64,000 bases of DNA from positions 62,001 through 126,000 of the forward strand of contig NZ_NPDM01000004.1 in the NCBI RefSeq assembly GCF_002812085.1. The letters are read 5' to 3'. Position numbers and translations under genes: made by a program. How positions within the stretch are numbered: the first letter of the stretch is position 1; each line of letters starts with the position of its first letter. Source of the stretch: Leptospira levettii (lineage in GTDB: Bacteria; Spirochaetota; Leptospiria; Leptospirales; Leptospiraceae). Shown here piece by piece: positions 26,043 through 35,704 of the stretch. A model generated the notes under the pieces. It searched no databases. It had not been told where the DNA came from and saw only the letters and a list, made by a program, of their open reading frames with translations.

Positions 26043-26870
26043 ATGTCTGAACTTAAAATTACTTCAACAATTGTCACAAACCAATCGATTTCCGTACCGT
26101 TACTTGGCTTAGGAGTTTGGAAGTCTCGCCCCAAAGAATGTTATGAAGCAGTGAAAGCCGCCCTGGAATCAGGTTATCGTCACATTGATACTGCTGCTAT
26201 CTATGGAAATGAGGCAGATGTAGGGAAAGCTATTTTAGATAGTGGTATCCCTCGAAGTGAGATATTTTTAGTCACAAAATTATGGAATGCAGACCAAGGA
26301 TTTGATGAAGCTCTTAAAGCCATAGATGTATCATTAAATAAACTTGGAACCGATTACGTAGATATGTATTTAATCCATTTTCCTGTTTCTGGGAAACGAA
26401 AAGATTCTTGGAAAGCCTTGGAGAAAATCAAAAAAGAAGGGAAGGCAAAGTCCATCGGAGTTAGTAATTTTATGATACCACACTTGGAAGAATTATTACA
26501 AGATTCCCAAATTGTTCCCGCTATGAACCAAGTAGAATACCATCCATTTTTACAAGACTTACCTTTAAAAGAATACTGTGAAAAAAATAAGATCCTATTA
26601 GAAGCATATAGTCCTTTGGCACATGGACAAAAATTAGAAGATGAACGGGTCACAAGATTAGCGAAAAAGTATAATAAAACTAATGCGCAAATTCTAATTA
26701 GGTGGTCTTTACAATCTGGAAATGTAGTGATTCCAAAATCAAAAAATCCAATTCGTATCAAAGAGAATGCAGATGTGTATGATTTTACTCTAACTCCAGA
26801 GGATATGAAAGAGATCAATCGTTGGAATGAAAACTTTAGAACTTGTTGGGATCCAACGACGGTTGTTTAG
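26043..26870 (+). CDS. Aldo/keto reductase
   Basis: The 275-residue protein has the AKR TIM barrel: [17 protein letters not shown] (catalytic Asp and Tyr), LVTKLW (Lys), YLIHFP (His), SIGVSNF and the cofactor loop VVIPKSKNP. This resembles AKR5-type 2,5-diketo-gluconate or methylglyoxal reductases that use NADPH. The natural substrate cannot be told from sequence. It is a single gene, following the clp terminator. Confidence 0.9.
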   Translation: MSELKITSTIVTNQSISVPLLGLGVWKSRPKECYEAVKAALESGYRHIDTAAIYGNEADVGKAILDSGIPRSEIFLVTKLWNADQGFDEALKAIDVSLNKLGTDYVDMYLIHFPVSGKRKDSWKALEKIKKEGKAKSIGVSNFMIPHLEELLQDSQIVPAMNQVEYHPFLQDLPLKEYCEKNKILLEAYSPLAHGQKLEDERVTRLAKKYNKTNAQILIRWSLQSGNVVIPKSKNPIRIKENADVYDFTLTPEDMKEINRWNENFRTCWDPTTVV

Positions 26871-26887
26871 AATCCCTTTTTGAAGTT

Positions 26888-27931
26888 CTATTTTTTTTCA
26901 AACACTAGGACAGCAGATTGCCTGTTGTCTTTAGTTCCTAAAAAACCGTATCCAAAGGGGAATGGTAATATTTGGTCGTTGGTCTCTTTGCTTAGTTTGA
27001 TTAATTCTGGTTGATTTTCTGGAGTCACTGCTCCCGATAAATTCCAAGATTTTTCGTATCTTCCAAACATACTTCGTTTCCAAGATTCTTCTGGAAACAA
27101 TCGGATTGGAAATCCAGATTCGTCTTGTACAACAAATGTCGCATTTTTAAGAAGTAAATCACGGAAAGATTTCCGTTTTTCACCATGAAAGAGGTACTCT
27201 GCTGATTTTGTGAAAACACCGATCTCACCTAGATTGGAAAAATATTCATACAATCCATCGCCAGGAATGCCTTCATTGCCAATTAAGAATATTTTAAAAT
27301 ATGTAAGTGATTCCTTTTTGTTTAGTTTGGTGTCATATAAAAGTAAGCTGAATCCTTTGTATGTGATTCCGTTTCCAGAAATTGTTTCTTCTTTTGAATC
27401 CAGAATTTCTTTACCCATTCGTTTTAAAAATGCTACAAAAACGGGATAAGCACCATTTAATTCTTTTTTCTTCGTTTCCTCTTTCATTTTACGATATGTA
27501 AAATAATTTCTGCCAGCTAAATGATCGGATAGATTTCGTATCCCAGACTTGACAATTGATTTCTCTTTTTCCGACAACTCACTGTATTTTGTTGGGTATC
27601 CTGGATCTTCTAATCCGAAGAGTATGTAGTTTTGGCATTGAGGAAAAAAGGAAAATAAATTTAATACATCAATTCCACTAAATGGATAAACAACAGTTTT
27701 AACATATGGATGGTAGTCTTTTTGTTTTAAATACTCAGCGATCAAATCTTTAGTAGTGATCAATTTGTTCCAACTAGTATCCATTTCTTTTTTATGGACC
27801 GGATCATCAGTTGATAATCCCGCCCATTCGGAAAACTCATTTGATTCCATTTGAGTTACACTTGGTTTGTTATTAACAACTTGGCACTGCAAAGAGAATA
27901 ATAAAATGCATAAGAATAATTTTGGATTCAT
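26888..27931 (-). CDS. Hypothetical lipoprotein
   Basis: The 347-residue protein opens with MNPKLFLCILLFSLQCQVV, a lipoprotein-type signal with LQC as probable lipobox. I do not recognise a domain. The sequence contains a region describing an alternating charged/hydrophobic globular fold with few repeats (VVYPFSGIDVLN, FFPQCQNYILFGLEDPG, FLKRMGKEI). It is single, convergent with the aldo/keto reductase, and lies downstream of recA on the same strand, but separated from it by a terminator. Function unknown. Confidence 0.6.
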   Translation of the reverse strand: MNPKLFLCILLFSLQCQVVNNKPSVTQMESNEFSEWAGLSTDDPVHKKEMDTSWNKLITTKDLIAEYLKQKDYHPYVKTVVYPFSGIDVLNLFSFFPQCQNYILFGLEDPGYPTKYSELSEKEKSIVKSGIRNLSDHLAGRNYFTYRKMKEETKKKELNGAYPVFVAFLKRMGKEILDSKEETISGNGITYKGFSLLLYDTKLNKKESLTYFKIFLIGNEGIPGDGLYEYFSNLGEIGVFTKSAEYLFHGEKRKSFRDLLLKNATFVVQDESGFPIRLFPEESWKRSMFGRYEKSWNLSGAVTPENQPELIKLSKETNDQILPFPFGYGFLGTKDNRQSAVLVFEKK

Positions 27932-28032
27932 AAATTAGAAACTCGAATTCTGAAGGATAGATACTGTGGATAGATTTTGATTCCTATCAATTTCATATAT
28001 CTTTTTTCGTAAGGAAGAATGTGAGAAAATAG

Positions 28033-28068
28033 GTAAAAAAAAACCGGCCCGGGAAACCCCGAACCGGT
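28033..28068 (-). terminator. Rho-independent terminator of recA
   Basis: Read on the minus strand, ACCGGTTCGGG pairs with CCCGGGCCGGT around a short GTTT loop (28043-28068), and a run of T's (28034-28042) follows. It lies 33 bases after the recA stop. Confidence 0.8.
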
Positions 28069-28100
28069 CAATGGTTCCTAAAAAGAAAGCCTGTTTATTT

Positions 28101-29264
28101 TCATTCGCCTACGGCGATGTCTCCGTCCCCTTCGGTAGAGAAACTTACGGGTTGTTTTGATTTTGTTTCTTTCGTTTCCTTTGGATCTCTCTCAATCGAT
28201 TTCACTTCGCGTGTTTGGATCTTCGCTTGGTCGAGTAATGGCAATCCATTGAGATCTCTCACTTGGTTTTCAATTTTAAAAGCAATGTCTGGATTTTCTA
28301 AGAAGAAGTTCCTTACTTGTTCCTTACCTTGGCCAATTTTTTCACTATTATAAGAATACCAAGATCCGGCTTTTGCGACTAGGTCATGGCGAACTGCCAA
28401 GTCAATGAGTGAACTTTCACGATTGATACCATTAGCATACATGATGTCAAATTCCGCCTGACGGAATGGAGGTGCACATTTATTTTTGACCACCTTCACT
28501 CTTACACGGTTACCAACTGGTTCTTCTTTTTCTTTGAGTGTTTCAATGCGACGAATGTCGAGTCGGATCGATGCATAGAATTTTAATGCATTACCACCAG
28601 TAGTGGTCTCAGGACTTCCGAACATCACCCCAATTTTCATACGGATTTGGTTAATAAAGATAACAGTTGTACTAGATTTGGAAATGGTTCCTGTTAATTT
28701 ACGGAGCGCTTGTGACATGAGTCGAGCTTGCAGACCCATATGAGAATCACCCATATCCCCTTCAATCTCCGCCTTTGGTACGAGCGCCGCAACAGAGTCG
28801 ATGACGATGAGATCAATTGCATTGGAACGAACGAGGGACTCGCAGATTTCAAGTGCTTCTTCCCCATTGTCTGGTTGGGCGACGAGAAGGTCGTCTACGT
28901 TGACACCTAGTTTTTTTGCATAAGATGGATCAAGTGCGTGTTCTGCATCGATGAAGGCAGCAATGCCTCCTTTTTTTTGCGTTTCCGCAATGGCAGATAA
29001 GGTAAGAGTCGTTTTTCCCGAAGATTCTGGACCATAGATTTCAATGATTCGACCAGATGGAAAACCGCCGATCCCCAAAGCAATGTCGAGGTCCAAAGAT
29101 CCAGTGGAAACTACATTCATCTCAGCCATACGTGTGTCGGCACCGAGACGCATAATGGATCCTTTTCCAAATTGTTTCTCAATTTGGCCTAGGGCCGCAT
29201 CAATGGCCTGTTTTCTTTGGTCGGTCTCTTTGTCTTGTGCTTTGTCAGCTTTCTCTTTTTTCAT
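28101..29264 (-). CDS. recA: RecA recombinase
   Basis: The 387-residue protein is a complete RecA: N-terminal helix ([18 protein letters not shown]), Walker [10 protein letters not shown] (about 78-86), Walker B region [13 protein letters not shown]-binding loop L1 ([20 protein letters not shown]) and L2 region ([22 protein letters not shown]). It promotes strand exchange and SOS induction. The C-terminal tail is rich in charged residues ([20 protein letters not shown]) and about 35 residues longer than the E. coli core. The upstream region holds no LexA box that I can recognise. Confidence 0.97.
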   Translation of the reverse strand: MKKEKADKAQDKETDQRKQAIDAALGQIEKQFGKGSIMRLGADTRMAEMNVVSTGSLDLDIALGIGGFPSGRIIEIYGPESSGKTTLTLSAIAETQKKGGIAAFIDAEHALDPSYAKKLGVNVDDLLVAQPDNGEEALEICESLVRSNAIDLIVIDSVAALVPKAEIEGDMGDSHMGLQARLMSQALRKLTGTISKSSTTVIFINQIRMKIGVMFGSPETTTGGNALKFYASIRLDIRRIETLKEKEEPVGNRVRVKVVKNKCAPPFRQAEFDIMYANGINRESSLIDLAVRHDLVAKAGSWYSYNSEKIGQGKEQVRNFFLENPDIAFKIENQVRDLNGLPLLDQAKIQTREVKSIERDPKETKETKSKQPVSFSTEGDGDIAVGE

Positions 29265-29560
29265 GAATCAATCTTTCTCCTAAGTCGGTGTTCCGAAAGA
29301 CTAGGTAGGGGACTTGGCCAGTTGGTTTTAAAAAATCCGTCTGACTCTCTCAAGGATGAACCCATCCCTTCCGAATTCCACTCTTTTTCTCTTCCGAAGT
29401 GACTCCATTATGCATTAGGCCTGGGACAAATTAGGAAGAGTGGGGAATTTTTCTGGATTATGTCTTTTTTTTTCCGTTTTCAACACTAAACAAAATGTAA
29501 GTACTTGTATAGTATTTTTTTAGAGAAGGAGAAAGAAAACTTAGCCGATAGGTTTCTTGT
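29265..29560. other. Divergent intergenic region between recA and the Xer gene
   Basis: These 296 bases hold a long T-rich stretch (29465-29475) and AT-rich promoter-like sequence near 29500-29520. GAGAAGGAGAAAG (29523-29536) could be an RBS-like purine run, but lies over 20 bases from the Xer ATG. I saw no clear LexA site or RNA gene. Confidence 0.4.
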
Positions 29561-30496
29561 ATGACCCTGCCAGCCCTCGAAGTCCAAATTCCCGAGCATT
29601 TTCCCCAAGTAATGGCGGATTTATTTCGCAGTTACCGCACTTACTTAAAAATTGAAAAAAATTATTCAGAGCATACCTTATTTGCTTATTTACGAGATTT
29701 GAAATTTTTCTTTGAGTTTTGTCTCAAAGAAGAAATTGATATATTGAGTGTTGATGTTTTGGACGTGAGGGCTTACTTTTCTGATTTAAAATCCACTAAG
29801 AAACAAGACAAACGAACACAAAGTCGCAAACTTTCATCGTTACGTACGTTTTATAAATTTTTATTCAGGGAAGAAAAAATTGGAGCCAATCCCATCTTAC
29901 AAGTGAGTTTTCCCAAAACCAAAAAGAAATTACCGAAAAATTTTACACCGATTGAAACAGAAGACATACTGGATTATGAAGATCCTGAAAAAAAGGAAGT
30001 CCTTGGAAAAAGGGACAAAGCCATTGTGGAAGTTTTGTATAGCACGGGCCTTCGTGTGTTCGAATTAGTCAATGCAAAGTTAAGCGATTTGAATGAAGAG
30101 TTAACATCACTTAAAGTGATGGGAAAACGTAGAAAGGAACGCTTTGTTTTTATTGGACCTGAAGCAAAAGAAGCGCTGAAAGAGTATTTGGAAGAAAGGG
30201 GAAATGGTGGTCCCGATGAAATCTTTTTAAACCAACGTGGTGGAAAATTAACAACTCGTGGGATTCGTTATATTCTAGCGGAACGTAGGTCTGTGATGGG
30301 TATGGAAAAAGCAATTACTCCTCACAAGTTTAGACATACCTTTGCTACTGATTTATTGAATGCAGGTGCTGATATTCGCGCCGTACAAGAGTTACTTGGT
30401 CATTCTTCTTTGTCATCGACACAGGTGTATCTAAGTGTTTCGAGAGACCGATTGAAAGAAGTGTATCGAAATGCGCATCCGCACGCGAAAAAATGA
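29561..30496 (+). CDS. xerC: Tyrosine recombinase XerC/XerD
   Basis: The 311-residue protein has the SAM-like core-binding domain (LKIEKNYSEHTLFAYLRDL) and a catalytic domain with Arg165 (STGLRVFEL), Lys189, His255-x-x-Arg258 (HKFRH), His281 (LGHSS) and nucleophile Tyr290 (TQVYLSVS). All six active residues are present, so it is probably active. Length and arrangement match chromosomal XerC/XerD, which resolve chromosome dimers at dif, and no integrase-associated genes or att repeats are nearby. XerC versus XerD is uncertain. Confidence 0.85.
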   Translation: MTLPALEVQIPEHFPQVMADLFRSYRTYLKIEKNYSEHTLFAYLRDLKFFFEFCLKEEIDILSVDVLDVRAYFSDLKSTKKQDKRTQSRKLSSLRTFYKFLFREEKIGANPILQVSFPKTKKKLPKNFTPIETEDILDYEDPEKKEVLGKRDKAIVEVLYSTGLRVFELVNAKLSDLNEELTSLKVMGKRRKERFVFIGPEAKEALKEYLEERGNGGPDEIFLNQRGGKLTTRGIRYILAERRSVMGMEKAITPHKFRHTFATDLLNAGADIRAVQELLGHSSLSSTQVYLSVSRDRLKEVYRNAHPHAKK

Positions 30497-30515
30497 GCGC
30501 GCGTGAATATAGGTT

Positions 30516-30557
30516 CCCCGCCCTGAATTGGGTGGGGTTCTAGACCCGCCACCCAAT
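30516..30557. repeat. GC-rich overlapping hairpins, possible interspersed element
   Basis: CCCCGCCC (30516-30523) can pair with GGGTGGGG (30530-30537), with one G-U wobble. The latter arm with preceding ATT can instead pair with the 3' arm: ATTGGGTGG (30527-30535) matches CCACCCAAT (30549-30557). The two hairpins are mutually exclusive. The GC content is far above the surroundings. It lies 20 bases after the xer stop without a T-tract, so it is either a terminator-like element or a repeated palindromic element. Confidence 0.45.
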
Positions 30558-30683
30558 ACGTCCTCTCTATCACAAAACCTGAATTTCCTCAATCCAAACT
30601 CTACTTATCAAAAATAAATTTCAAAAAAGTTCGTAGTTTCACGAATTCCAATTGAATAAAAATAATGCTAACCTTATAAAAAT

Positions 30684-30913
30684 ATGATTTCGGTAGGAGA
30701 CAAATTATTAGATCCTTTGCAACAGTTTCCACTAAAGGAACGAAAGTTTACAAGAACTCGCACTAAACTAATCTCTGGATTTTTGGAATTCCTGTTTTAG
30801 CATTTCAATTGAGTGAAAATTTAGAATCACTTTGGCTAGAATCTTTCGATTTTATTTGGTTAGGTGCAGGAGGAAGGATTCAAAAAATAAATAAAAAGGT
30901 GAGTAGGAAATGA
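30684..30913 (+). pseudogene. Small gene interrupted by a probable one-base frameshift
   Basis: ATG 30684 opens a frame (MISVGDKLLDPLQQFPL, then ERKFTRTRTKLISGFLEFLF) that stops after 39 codons. A second frame continues at once with GIPVLAFQLSENLESLWLES, then FDFIWLGAGGRIQKINKK, and ends in a TGA at 30911-30913. Adding one T to the TTTTT run at about 30780-30784 would join them into one protein of about 76 residues. The final TGA overlaps the ATG of the next gene (ATGA), typical of a coupled operon gene, which supports that the second frame was coding. I do not recognise the product. Confidence 0.5.
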
Positions 30914-32364
30914 ATTTATTATCGAATCAATGGTTTTTACTTTTAGTAAGTGGAATCTTTTTGGGATTCACAGGCATGAATTGGAATATTTCCATTTTTG
31001 CCTGGTTTGCCTTTGTTCCTCTATTAAGATACGTTCGTTTAGGTTTTTCTTTTAAGTTACTTTTCCTTAGTTTGATTTTAATACAAATTTTTTCTACAAT
31101 GCGCATTGTAAGTGAACCTTTTCATGTTTGGATCGCCATTATATCTGGTATCCAAGCTGGAATTGTATTTTCACTATTACTATGGATTTGGAACTTAATT
31201 CGTAAACAATATGGAATGATCGTTTCGCATATTTTGTTTTTTTCATTTACCTGTACAATTTTAGAATGGATTGGTGCTTATCATTCAGACCTTGGTGTTT
31301 GGGGAATGTTAGCAAATAGCCAATTGGGAAATTTGGTTTTATTGCAGTCGGCATCTTTATTTGGAGCAACTGGCGTTAGTTTTGTTCTTTATTTGTTTAA
31401 TGGAACTTTTGAACAAATGTTAAGTGAACTTTTGGATCAGAAACAGATTTCAAGATCTACTCGTTTGTATATTTCGTTCACTCTAATTTTTGTGGTGAGT
31501 TTATATTTTTATGGAACATTCAGATTGAGTTTACCAATTACTGGGAAACAGATAAAAGTAGCCACTATCACAACTAAAATGGATATCCAATCTTTATGGA
31601 AAAATCCAGTCGAAAATAATAAAAACACTGAGTTAACAATCGAGAAAACTAAAATTGCTGCCAAGGAAGGAGCAAAGATAGTTGTTTGGAATGAAGGTGC
31701 AGTTCTTGTTTCAAAAGAAAAGGAATCAGATCTTTTGAACTCACTTGTTTCCATGGCAAAAGAAGAAAAGATCGAATTGGTAGCGGCTTATATCATCCAA
31801 ATCAAGGATAACGAGTTTTTTTTTGATAATAAATTAGTATGGCTTTCGAATCAAGGGCAATTGAGGCAAACCTATCATAAACAATTTATTGTACCATTTG
31901 AACCTGTTTCAAAAATACACTCTGAAATCCAATCGATTGAAACAGAGTTCGGAAAAATGTCAGTTGCGATTTGTTATGATTTCGACAGTTTGAAGGTATC
32001 AGATGTTCATTCCGAATCTGGGTCAGGTATCACTTTAATTCCTTCATCTGATTGGAAAGGAATCAATCCATTCCATACAGAAATGGCAACCATTCGCGGA
32101 ATTGAAAATGGGTCATCTATAGTCCGTTCTGCGAGGAGCGGATTATCTGGAATATTTGATGCCTATGGTAGGGCCAAAGGAACACTTGACTACTTTGAAG
32201 AGAATGATGGAATTTTAGTTTCCTCAGTTTCAACCTCGAAAATAAACACCCTTTATTCTCAATTTGGCAATTGGATTGTTGGAATAGGATTGTTTCATTT
32301 TGTTTTTTCGGGTTTTCAAATACTTCGAATTGTCAGAAAAAATAGGATAAGAGCTCAAAATTAG
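30910..32364 (+). CDS. Apolipoprotein N-acyltransferase-like protein (Lnt family)
   Basis: The 484-residue protein has about seven to eight membrane segments followed by a carbon-nitrogen hydrolase domain. The catalytic triad of Lnt is visible: Glu in VVWNEGAV, Lys in YHKQFIVPFEP, Cys in VAICYDF. A C-terminal helix (FGNWIVGIGLFHFVFSGFQIL) is typical. Lnt transfers the third acyl chain to the N-terminal Cys of lipoproteins in the inner membrane. Length is close to E. coli Lnt (512). Leptospira genomes carry more than one Lnt-like gene, so I do not assign lnt. It is coupled to the frameshifted gene upstream. Confidence 0.8.
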   Translation: MNLLSNQWFLLLVSGIFLGFTGMNWNISIFAWFAFVPLLRYVRLGFSFKLLFLSLILIQIFSTMRIVSEPFHVWIAIISGIQAGIVFSLLLWIWNLIRKQYGMIVSHILFFSFTCTILEWIGAYHSDLGVWGMLANSQLGNLVLLQSASLFGATGVSFVLYLFNGTFEQMLSELLDQKQISRSTRLYISFTLIFVVSLYFYGTFRLSLPITGKQIKVATITTKMDIQSLWKNPVENNKNTELTIEKTKIAAKEGAKIVVWNEGAVLVSKEKESDLLNSLVSMAKEEKIELVAAYIIQIKDNEFFFDNKLVWLSNQGQLRQTYHKQFIVPFEPVSKIHSEIQSIETEFGKMSVAICYDFDSLKVSDVHSESGSGITLIPSSDWKGINPFHTEMATIRGIENGSSIVRSARSGLSGIFDAYGRAKGTLDYFEENDGILVSSVSTSKINTLYSQFGNWIVGIGLFHFVFSGFQILRIVRKNRIRAQN

Positions 32365-32388
32365 GTTAAAACCCTGAACATTAGAAGA

Positions 32389-32403
32389 TTAGAAATTTTC
32401 TAA
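32389..32403. promoter_or_regulatory. AT-rich 7-1-7 dyad upstream of the sensor kinase
   Basis: TTAGAAA, one T, TTTCTAA form a perfect inverted repeat 86 bases upstream of the kinase start and 25 bases after the Lnt-like stop. The dyad is AT-rich, so it may be chance or a weak terminator. Confidence 0.2.
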
Positions 32404-32489
32404 ATAATTGATTGAACTAAAAATTCCCGATTATATCATTTGGAGTTCTGTATTTCTCAAATTGACTTTTGCGAGATACAAAAGGATGA

Positions 32490-34649
32490 ATGATGACACT
32501 CATAGCAGACAAATCCATCTTACTTGTGGAAGATGAAGCTATATTAGCTCTCTATGAAAAAAACCAGTTGGAGCAAGGTGGGTACAAGGTGACACATGTC
32601 CCAAGTGGTGAAAATGCAATTCAATTGGTGATCAAGGATGAAAATCCCTTTGATTTGATTCTTATGGACATTGATTTGGGAAAAGGATTGGATGGAACAG
32701 AAACTGCCACACATATCCTCAATCATAAAGAAATTCCAATAGTCTTTTTATCTTCCCATACAGAAAGGGAAATCGTAAAAAAAACGGAAAGTATCACTTC
32801 CTATGGTTATGTGGTAAAAAATTCAGGTTTCACTGTATTAGATGCATCAATCAAAATGGCCTTCAAACTTTTTGAGGCAAATGAACTTACTAAAAGTAAA
32901 AAAGAACATTTAGAGACCGTATTACACTCCATTGGTGACGGAGTGATAGCGACAGACAGGGATGGCAAAGTCATCAGAATCAATCCAGTTGCTGAAAAAT
33001 TGACAGGTTGGAGCCATGAAGATGGACTCGGACATGAGATCAATGAAGTCTTTAATATCGTCAATGTCAAAACTCGTAAAAAAGTTGAAAATCCAGTAGA
33101 GATCGTTTTAAAAACTAATTCAGTCGTCGCCTTGGCAAATCATACGGTTTTGATTTCAAAAAATGGATCTGAGTTTCAAATTTCTGACTCAGGTTCGCCT
33201 ATCAAAGATTTAAATGGTGATACAAAAGGAGTTGTTTTAGTTTTTCGAGATATTACTGCCGAATACAATGTACAAAGCCAAATCGCCAAACAAGCAAATA
33301 TGTTGGATAATGTTTTGGATGCGGTGATTGGAACTGATTTTACTCAAAATATCAATTATTGGAATAAAGCTGCAGAAAAAATTTTCCTATGGAAAGCAGA
33401 AGAAGTGTTTGGGAAGAATATTATAGAAATCTTAAAGACAAAGTATAGTATGTTCTCCAGCCAACAAGTGATCGAAAAAGTAAATTTAGAAGGAAGTTTC
33501 ATAGGGGAAGTTGTCCAAGAAGCAAAAGATGGAAGTATCAGAAATATTGAAATCAATTTAGTTCTTTTGAATGATGAATCGGATCTTCCAACTGGTTATA
33601 TATTTGTTGCAAGAGATATTTCTGATCGTTTAAAAGCACTCAATCAAATTCTTGAATCAGAAGCAAAATTAACACAGATCATCGATTCAGCAATGGACGC
33701 CATTATTAGTATCGATACTACGAAAAAAATCGTTTTGTTCAATGGTGCGGCAGAAAAAATGTTTGGTTATGAATCGAAAGAAATCATTGGAAAACCATTA
33801 GACCAACTCATCCCTGAAACCTTTCGGAAACAACACGATAATCATATTGATCAATTTGGCAAAACGGGTGTTAGCAGAAGAGCAATGGGAGCATTGGGTC
33901 AAATTAGTGGGCTTCGATTCAATGGTGAAGAATTTCCAATTGAAGCTTCTATTTCCCAAATATCTGTAAATGGTGAAGCTTTATATACTGTAATTTTGAG
34001 AGATGTAAGTGTACGTAATATTTCAGAATCTAGAATCCAAAGATTGTTACATGAAAAAGAAAATATCCTGAAAGAAATACACCACCGTGTAAAAAATAAT
34101 ATGAGTTCTTTGTTTACCTTACTTACCTTACAAGCAAGGTCACAAGATAATCTTTCCGTCCAAACAATTCTATATGAAGCTGCGGGACGAATCAAAAGTA
34201 TGATTGTATTGTATGATAAACTCTATCATTCAGAAACAGACAATAGTGTTTCCATTCAGGATTATTTTCCTTCCATCTGTACAGAGATAGTTTCTATTTT
34301 TCCTAAAAATGTGGAAGTGAAACTTGATATCTTGCAAGATACAATTGAGTTAAATGCAAAATTACTTTCCTCTGTTGGAATCATCTTAAACGAACTCATT
34401 ACAAATTCTATGAAACATGCATTTTCCGAAACTGCAATGCCTGAAATCCGAGTCAGAATTTTTAAATCACAGAATCAATTGGTTTTGGAATACTCTGACA
34501 ATGGCATTGGAATCCCTGATTCCATTTCATTTCAGAACACTCCTGGTTTTGGTTTACAATTGATTGGTATGCTTGTAGAACAAATCGAAGGGAAGATTCA
34601 AATTGAACGGATCAATTTTCCAAAGTTTGTATTAGAGCTTAAGATTTAA
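32490..34649 (+). CDS. Receiver-PAS-PAS-PAS histidine kinase (HisKA_2 type)
   Basis: The 719-residue protein starts with a receiver domain (SILLVEDEA; Asp in LILMDIDLG; VVKNSGF). At least three PAS regions follow (about 145-260, 270-390, 400-520; e.g. DGVIATDRDGKVIRINPVAEKL shortened to DGVIATDRDGKVIRI and DAIISIDTTKKIVLFNGAAE). The output is a HisKA_2-type kinase (LKEIHHRVKNNMSSLFTLL) with an HATPase segment (NELITNSMKHAF, YSDNGIGIP). This family acts in cytoplasmic light, redox or stress sensing in other bacteria; the signal here is unknown. No membrane segment. It is a stand-alone gene. Confidence 0.88.
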   Translation: MMTLIADKSILLVEDEAILALYEKNQLEQGGYKVTHVPSGENAIQLVIKDENPFDLILMDIDLGKGLDGTETATHILNHKEIPIVFLSSHTEREIVKKTESITSYGYVVKNSGFTVLDASIKMAFKLFEANELTKSKKEHLETVLHSIGDGVIATDRDGKVIRINPVAEKLTGWSHEDGLGHEINEVFNIVNVKTRKKVENPVEIVLKTNSVVALANHTVLISKNGSEFQISDSGSPIKDLNGDTKGVVLVFRDITAEYNVQSQIAKQANMLDNVLDAVIGTDFTQNINYWNKAAEKIFLWKAEEVFGKNIIEILKTKYSMFSSQQVIEKVNLEGSFIGEVVQEAKDGSIRNIEINLVLLNDESDLPTGYIFVARDISDRLKALNQILESEAKLTQIIDSAMDAIISIDTTKKIVLFNGAAEKMFGYESKEIIGKPLDQLIPETFRKQHDNHIDQFGKTGVSRRAMGALGQISGLRFNGEEFPIEASISQISVNGEALYTVILRDVSVRNISESRIQRLLHEKENILKEIHHRVKNNMSSLFTLLTLQARSQDNLSVQTILYEAAGRIKSMIVLYDKLYHSETDNSVSIQDYFPSICTEIVSIFPKNVEVKLDILQDTIELNAKLLSSVGIILNELITNSMKHAFSETAMPEIRVRIFKSQNQLVLEYSDNGIGIPDSISFQNTPGFGLQLIGMLVEQIEGKIQIERINFPKFVLELKI

Positions 34650-34719
34650 ATTCTTACTTTTTTGAAAAATCATTTAGAATATTAGTTTACCTTCTATTGG
34701 ATTCTACTTCTATTCATTC

Positions 34720-35502
34720 ATGGGCAAACTTCAATTTTTTGTCGTTTTATGTTATGCAATTCCTGTTTTAGTGATCCTATTTCCAATTGGTCTGACATTT
34801 TCTTATCTATTTAAGATTACAAAACTAGATCGATGGTCCAACCGAATTAACAATTTTTTAGGATATTTTTGGTACCGTTCTTTTTTCATTTTAACTGGTA
34901 GAACACTTGATTTTTCGCAAGGAGATTGGAATCCAAATGGAAACAATCGTTTTCTCATTTGTAACCATACGAATGCATTAGAAGTACCTTTGATTGTTTC
35001 CTTACCGTATCTCACCAAATCGAAAGATGTTCGACTTTCGTACTTAGGTGGTGATATCATCCAAAGGTATAAAATCATTCCACTCATGATGCATAAAACC
35101 ATAGTGGAAGCAGTTATTTACTCAGAAAAAAAACCAAATTTTCGAAATTTTAAAACTGATGTTCTTCGCGTTTTAAAAACTAGGTCCATTTTTTTATATC
35201 CGGAAGGGGAACGAACTTTTACGGAAGAAATTCAACCATTCCAAACAGGAGTGATGAAAATTGCGTATAAATTTAACATTGATTTAGATGTGTTTGTTGT
35301 CAGTGGTTTTATGGGATATTCCAGTTTGCCAGAATACCAACACCTAACAAAATCAAAAACGATATACTTTCACTACTGTGGTTCAATCTTAGCAAAAGAT
35401 TATCCAACATTTGAAGAATACCTCGCTAAGGCAGAGACTTTAATGAAAGAAAAAAAGCAGATATTGGAAACAAAGGAAAAAACATCCATTCTACAAAATT
35501 AA
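34720..35502 (+). CDS. Lysophospholipid acyltransferase-like protein (PlsC family)
   Basis: The 260-residue protein has an N-terminal membrane helix (FFVVLCYAIPVLVILFPIGL) and the PlsC fold. The catalytic motif reads NHTNALE, so the usual HX4D is HX4E here. The second conserved block is present as YPEGERTF. These enzymes acylate lysophosphatidate or related acceptors at the inner membrane. The Asp-to-Glu change could reduce activity or mark a divergent subfamily. It lies between a sensor kinase and the ClC gene. Confidence 0.75.
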   Translation: MGKLQFFVVLCYAIPVLVILFPIGLTFSYLFKITKLDRWSNRINNFLGYFWYRSFFILTGRTLDFSQGDWNPNGNNRFLICNHTNALEVPLIVSLPYLTKSKDVRLSYLGGDIIQRYKIIPLMMHKTIVEAVIYSEKKPNFRNFKTDVLRVLKTRSIFLYPEGERTFTEEIQPFQTGVMKIAYKFNIDLDVFVVSGFMGYSSLPEYQHLTKSKTIYFHYCGSILAKDYPTFEEYLAKAETLMKEKKQILETKEKTSILQN

Positions 35503-35639
35503 AAAGAACTGGTTTCTTAAGTGGTGGGGAAACCTAACTTTTCTCGACCATTTGAATCATTCCTTCGGTTTATTTGCCAATCGTGATATTTACATTCGAT
35601 GAAAAATCATAACTTCTGTATTTTTTCCCTTTTTCAGAA

Positions 35640-35704
35640 TGACCAGATCACAAATTCTAGTACCAGAATTCTCTCTACAAGTACAGGTGGTTGAACATTG
35701 GTGA
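35640..35704 (+). CDS. Possible 21-residue leader peptide before the ClC gene
   Basis: ATG 35640 opens a 21-codon frame (MTRSQILVPEFSLQVQVVEH, then W) whose TGA overlaps the ATG at 35704 of the ClC protein (TGATG). The overlap suggests translational coupling. There is no clear ribosome binding site before it, so it may be chance. Confidence 0.2.

Noticed and set aside
29561..30496. Integrase of a mobile element
   Set aside because: Length and motifs fit housekeeping Xer recombinases, and no att repeats, tRNA, or phage genes are near.
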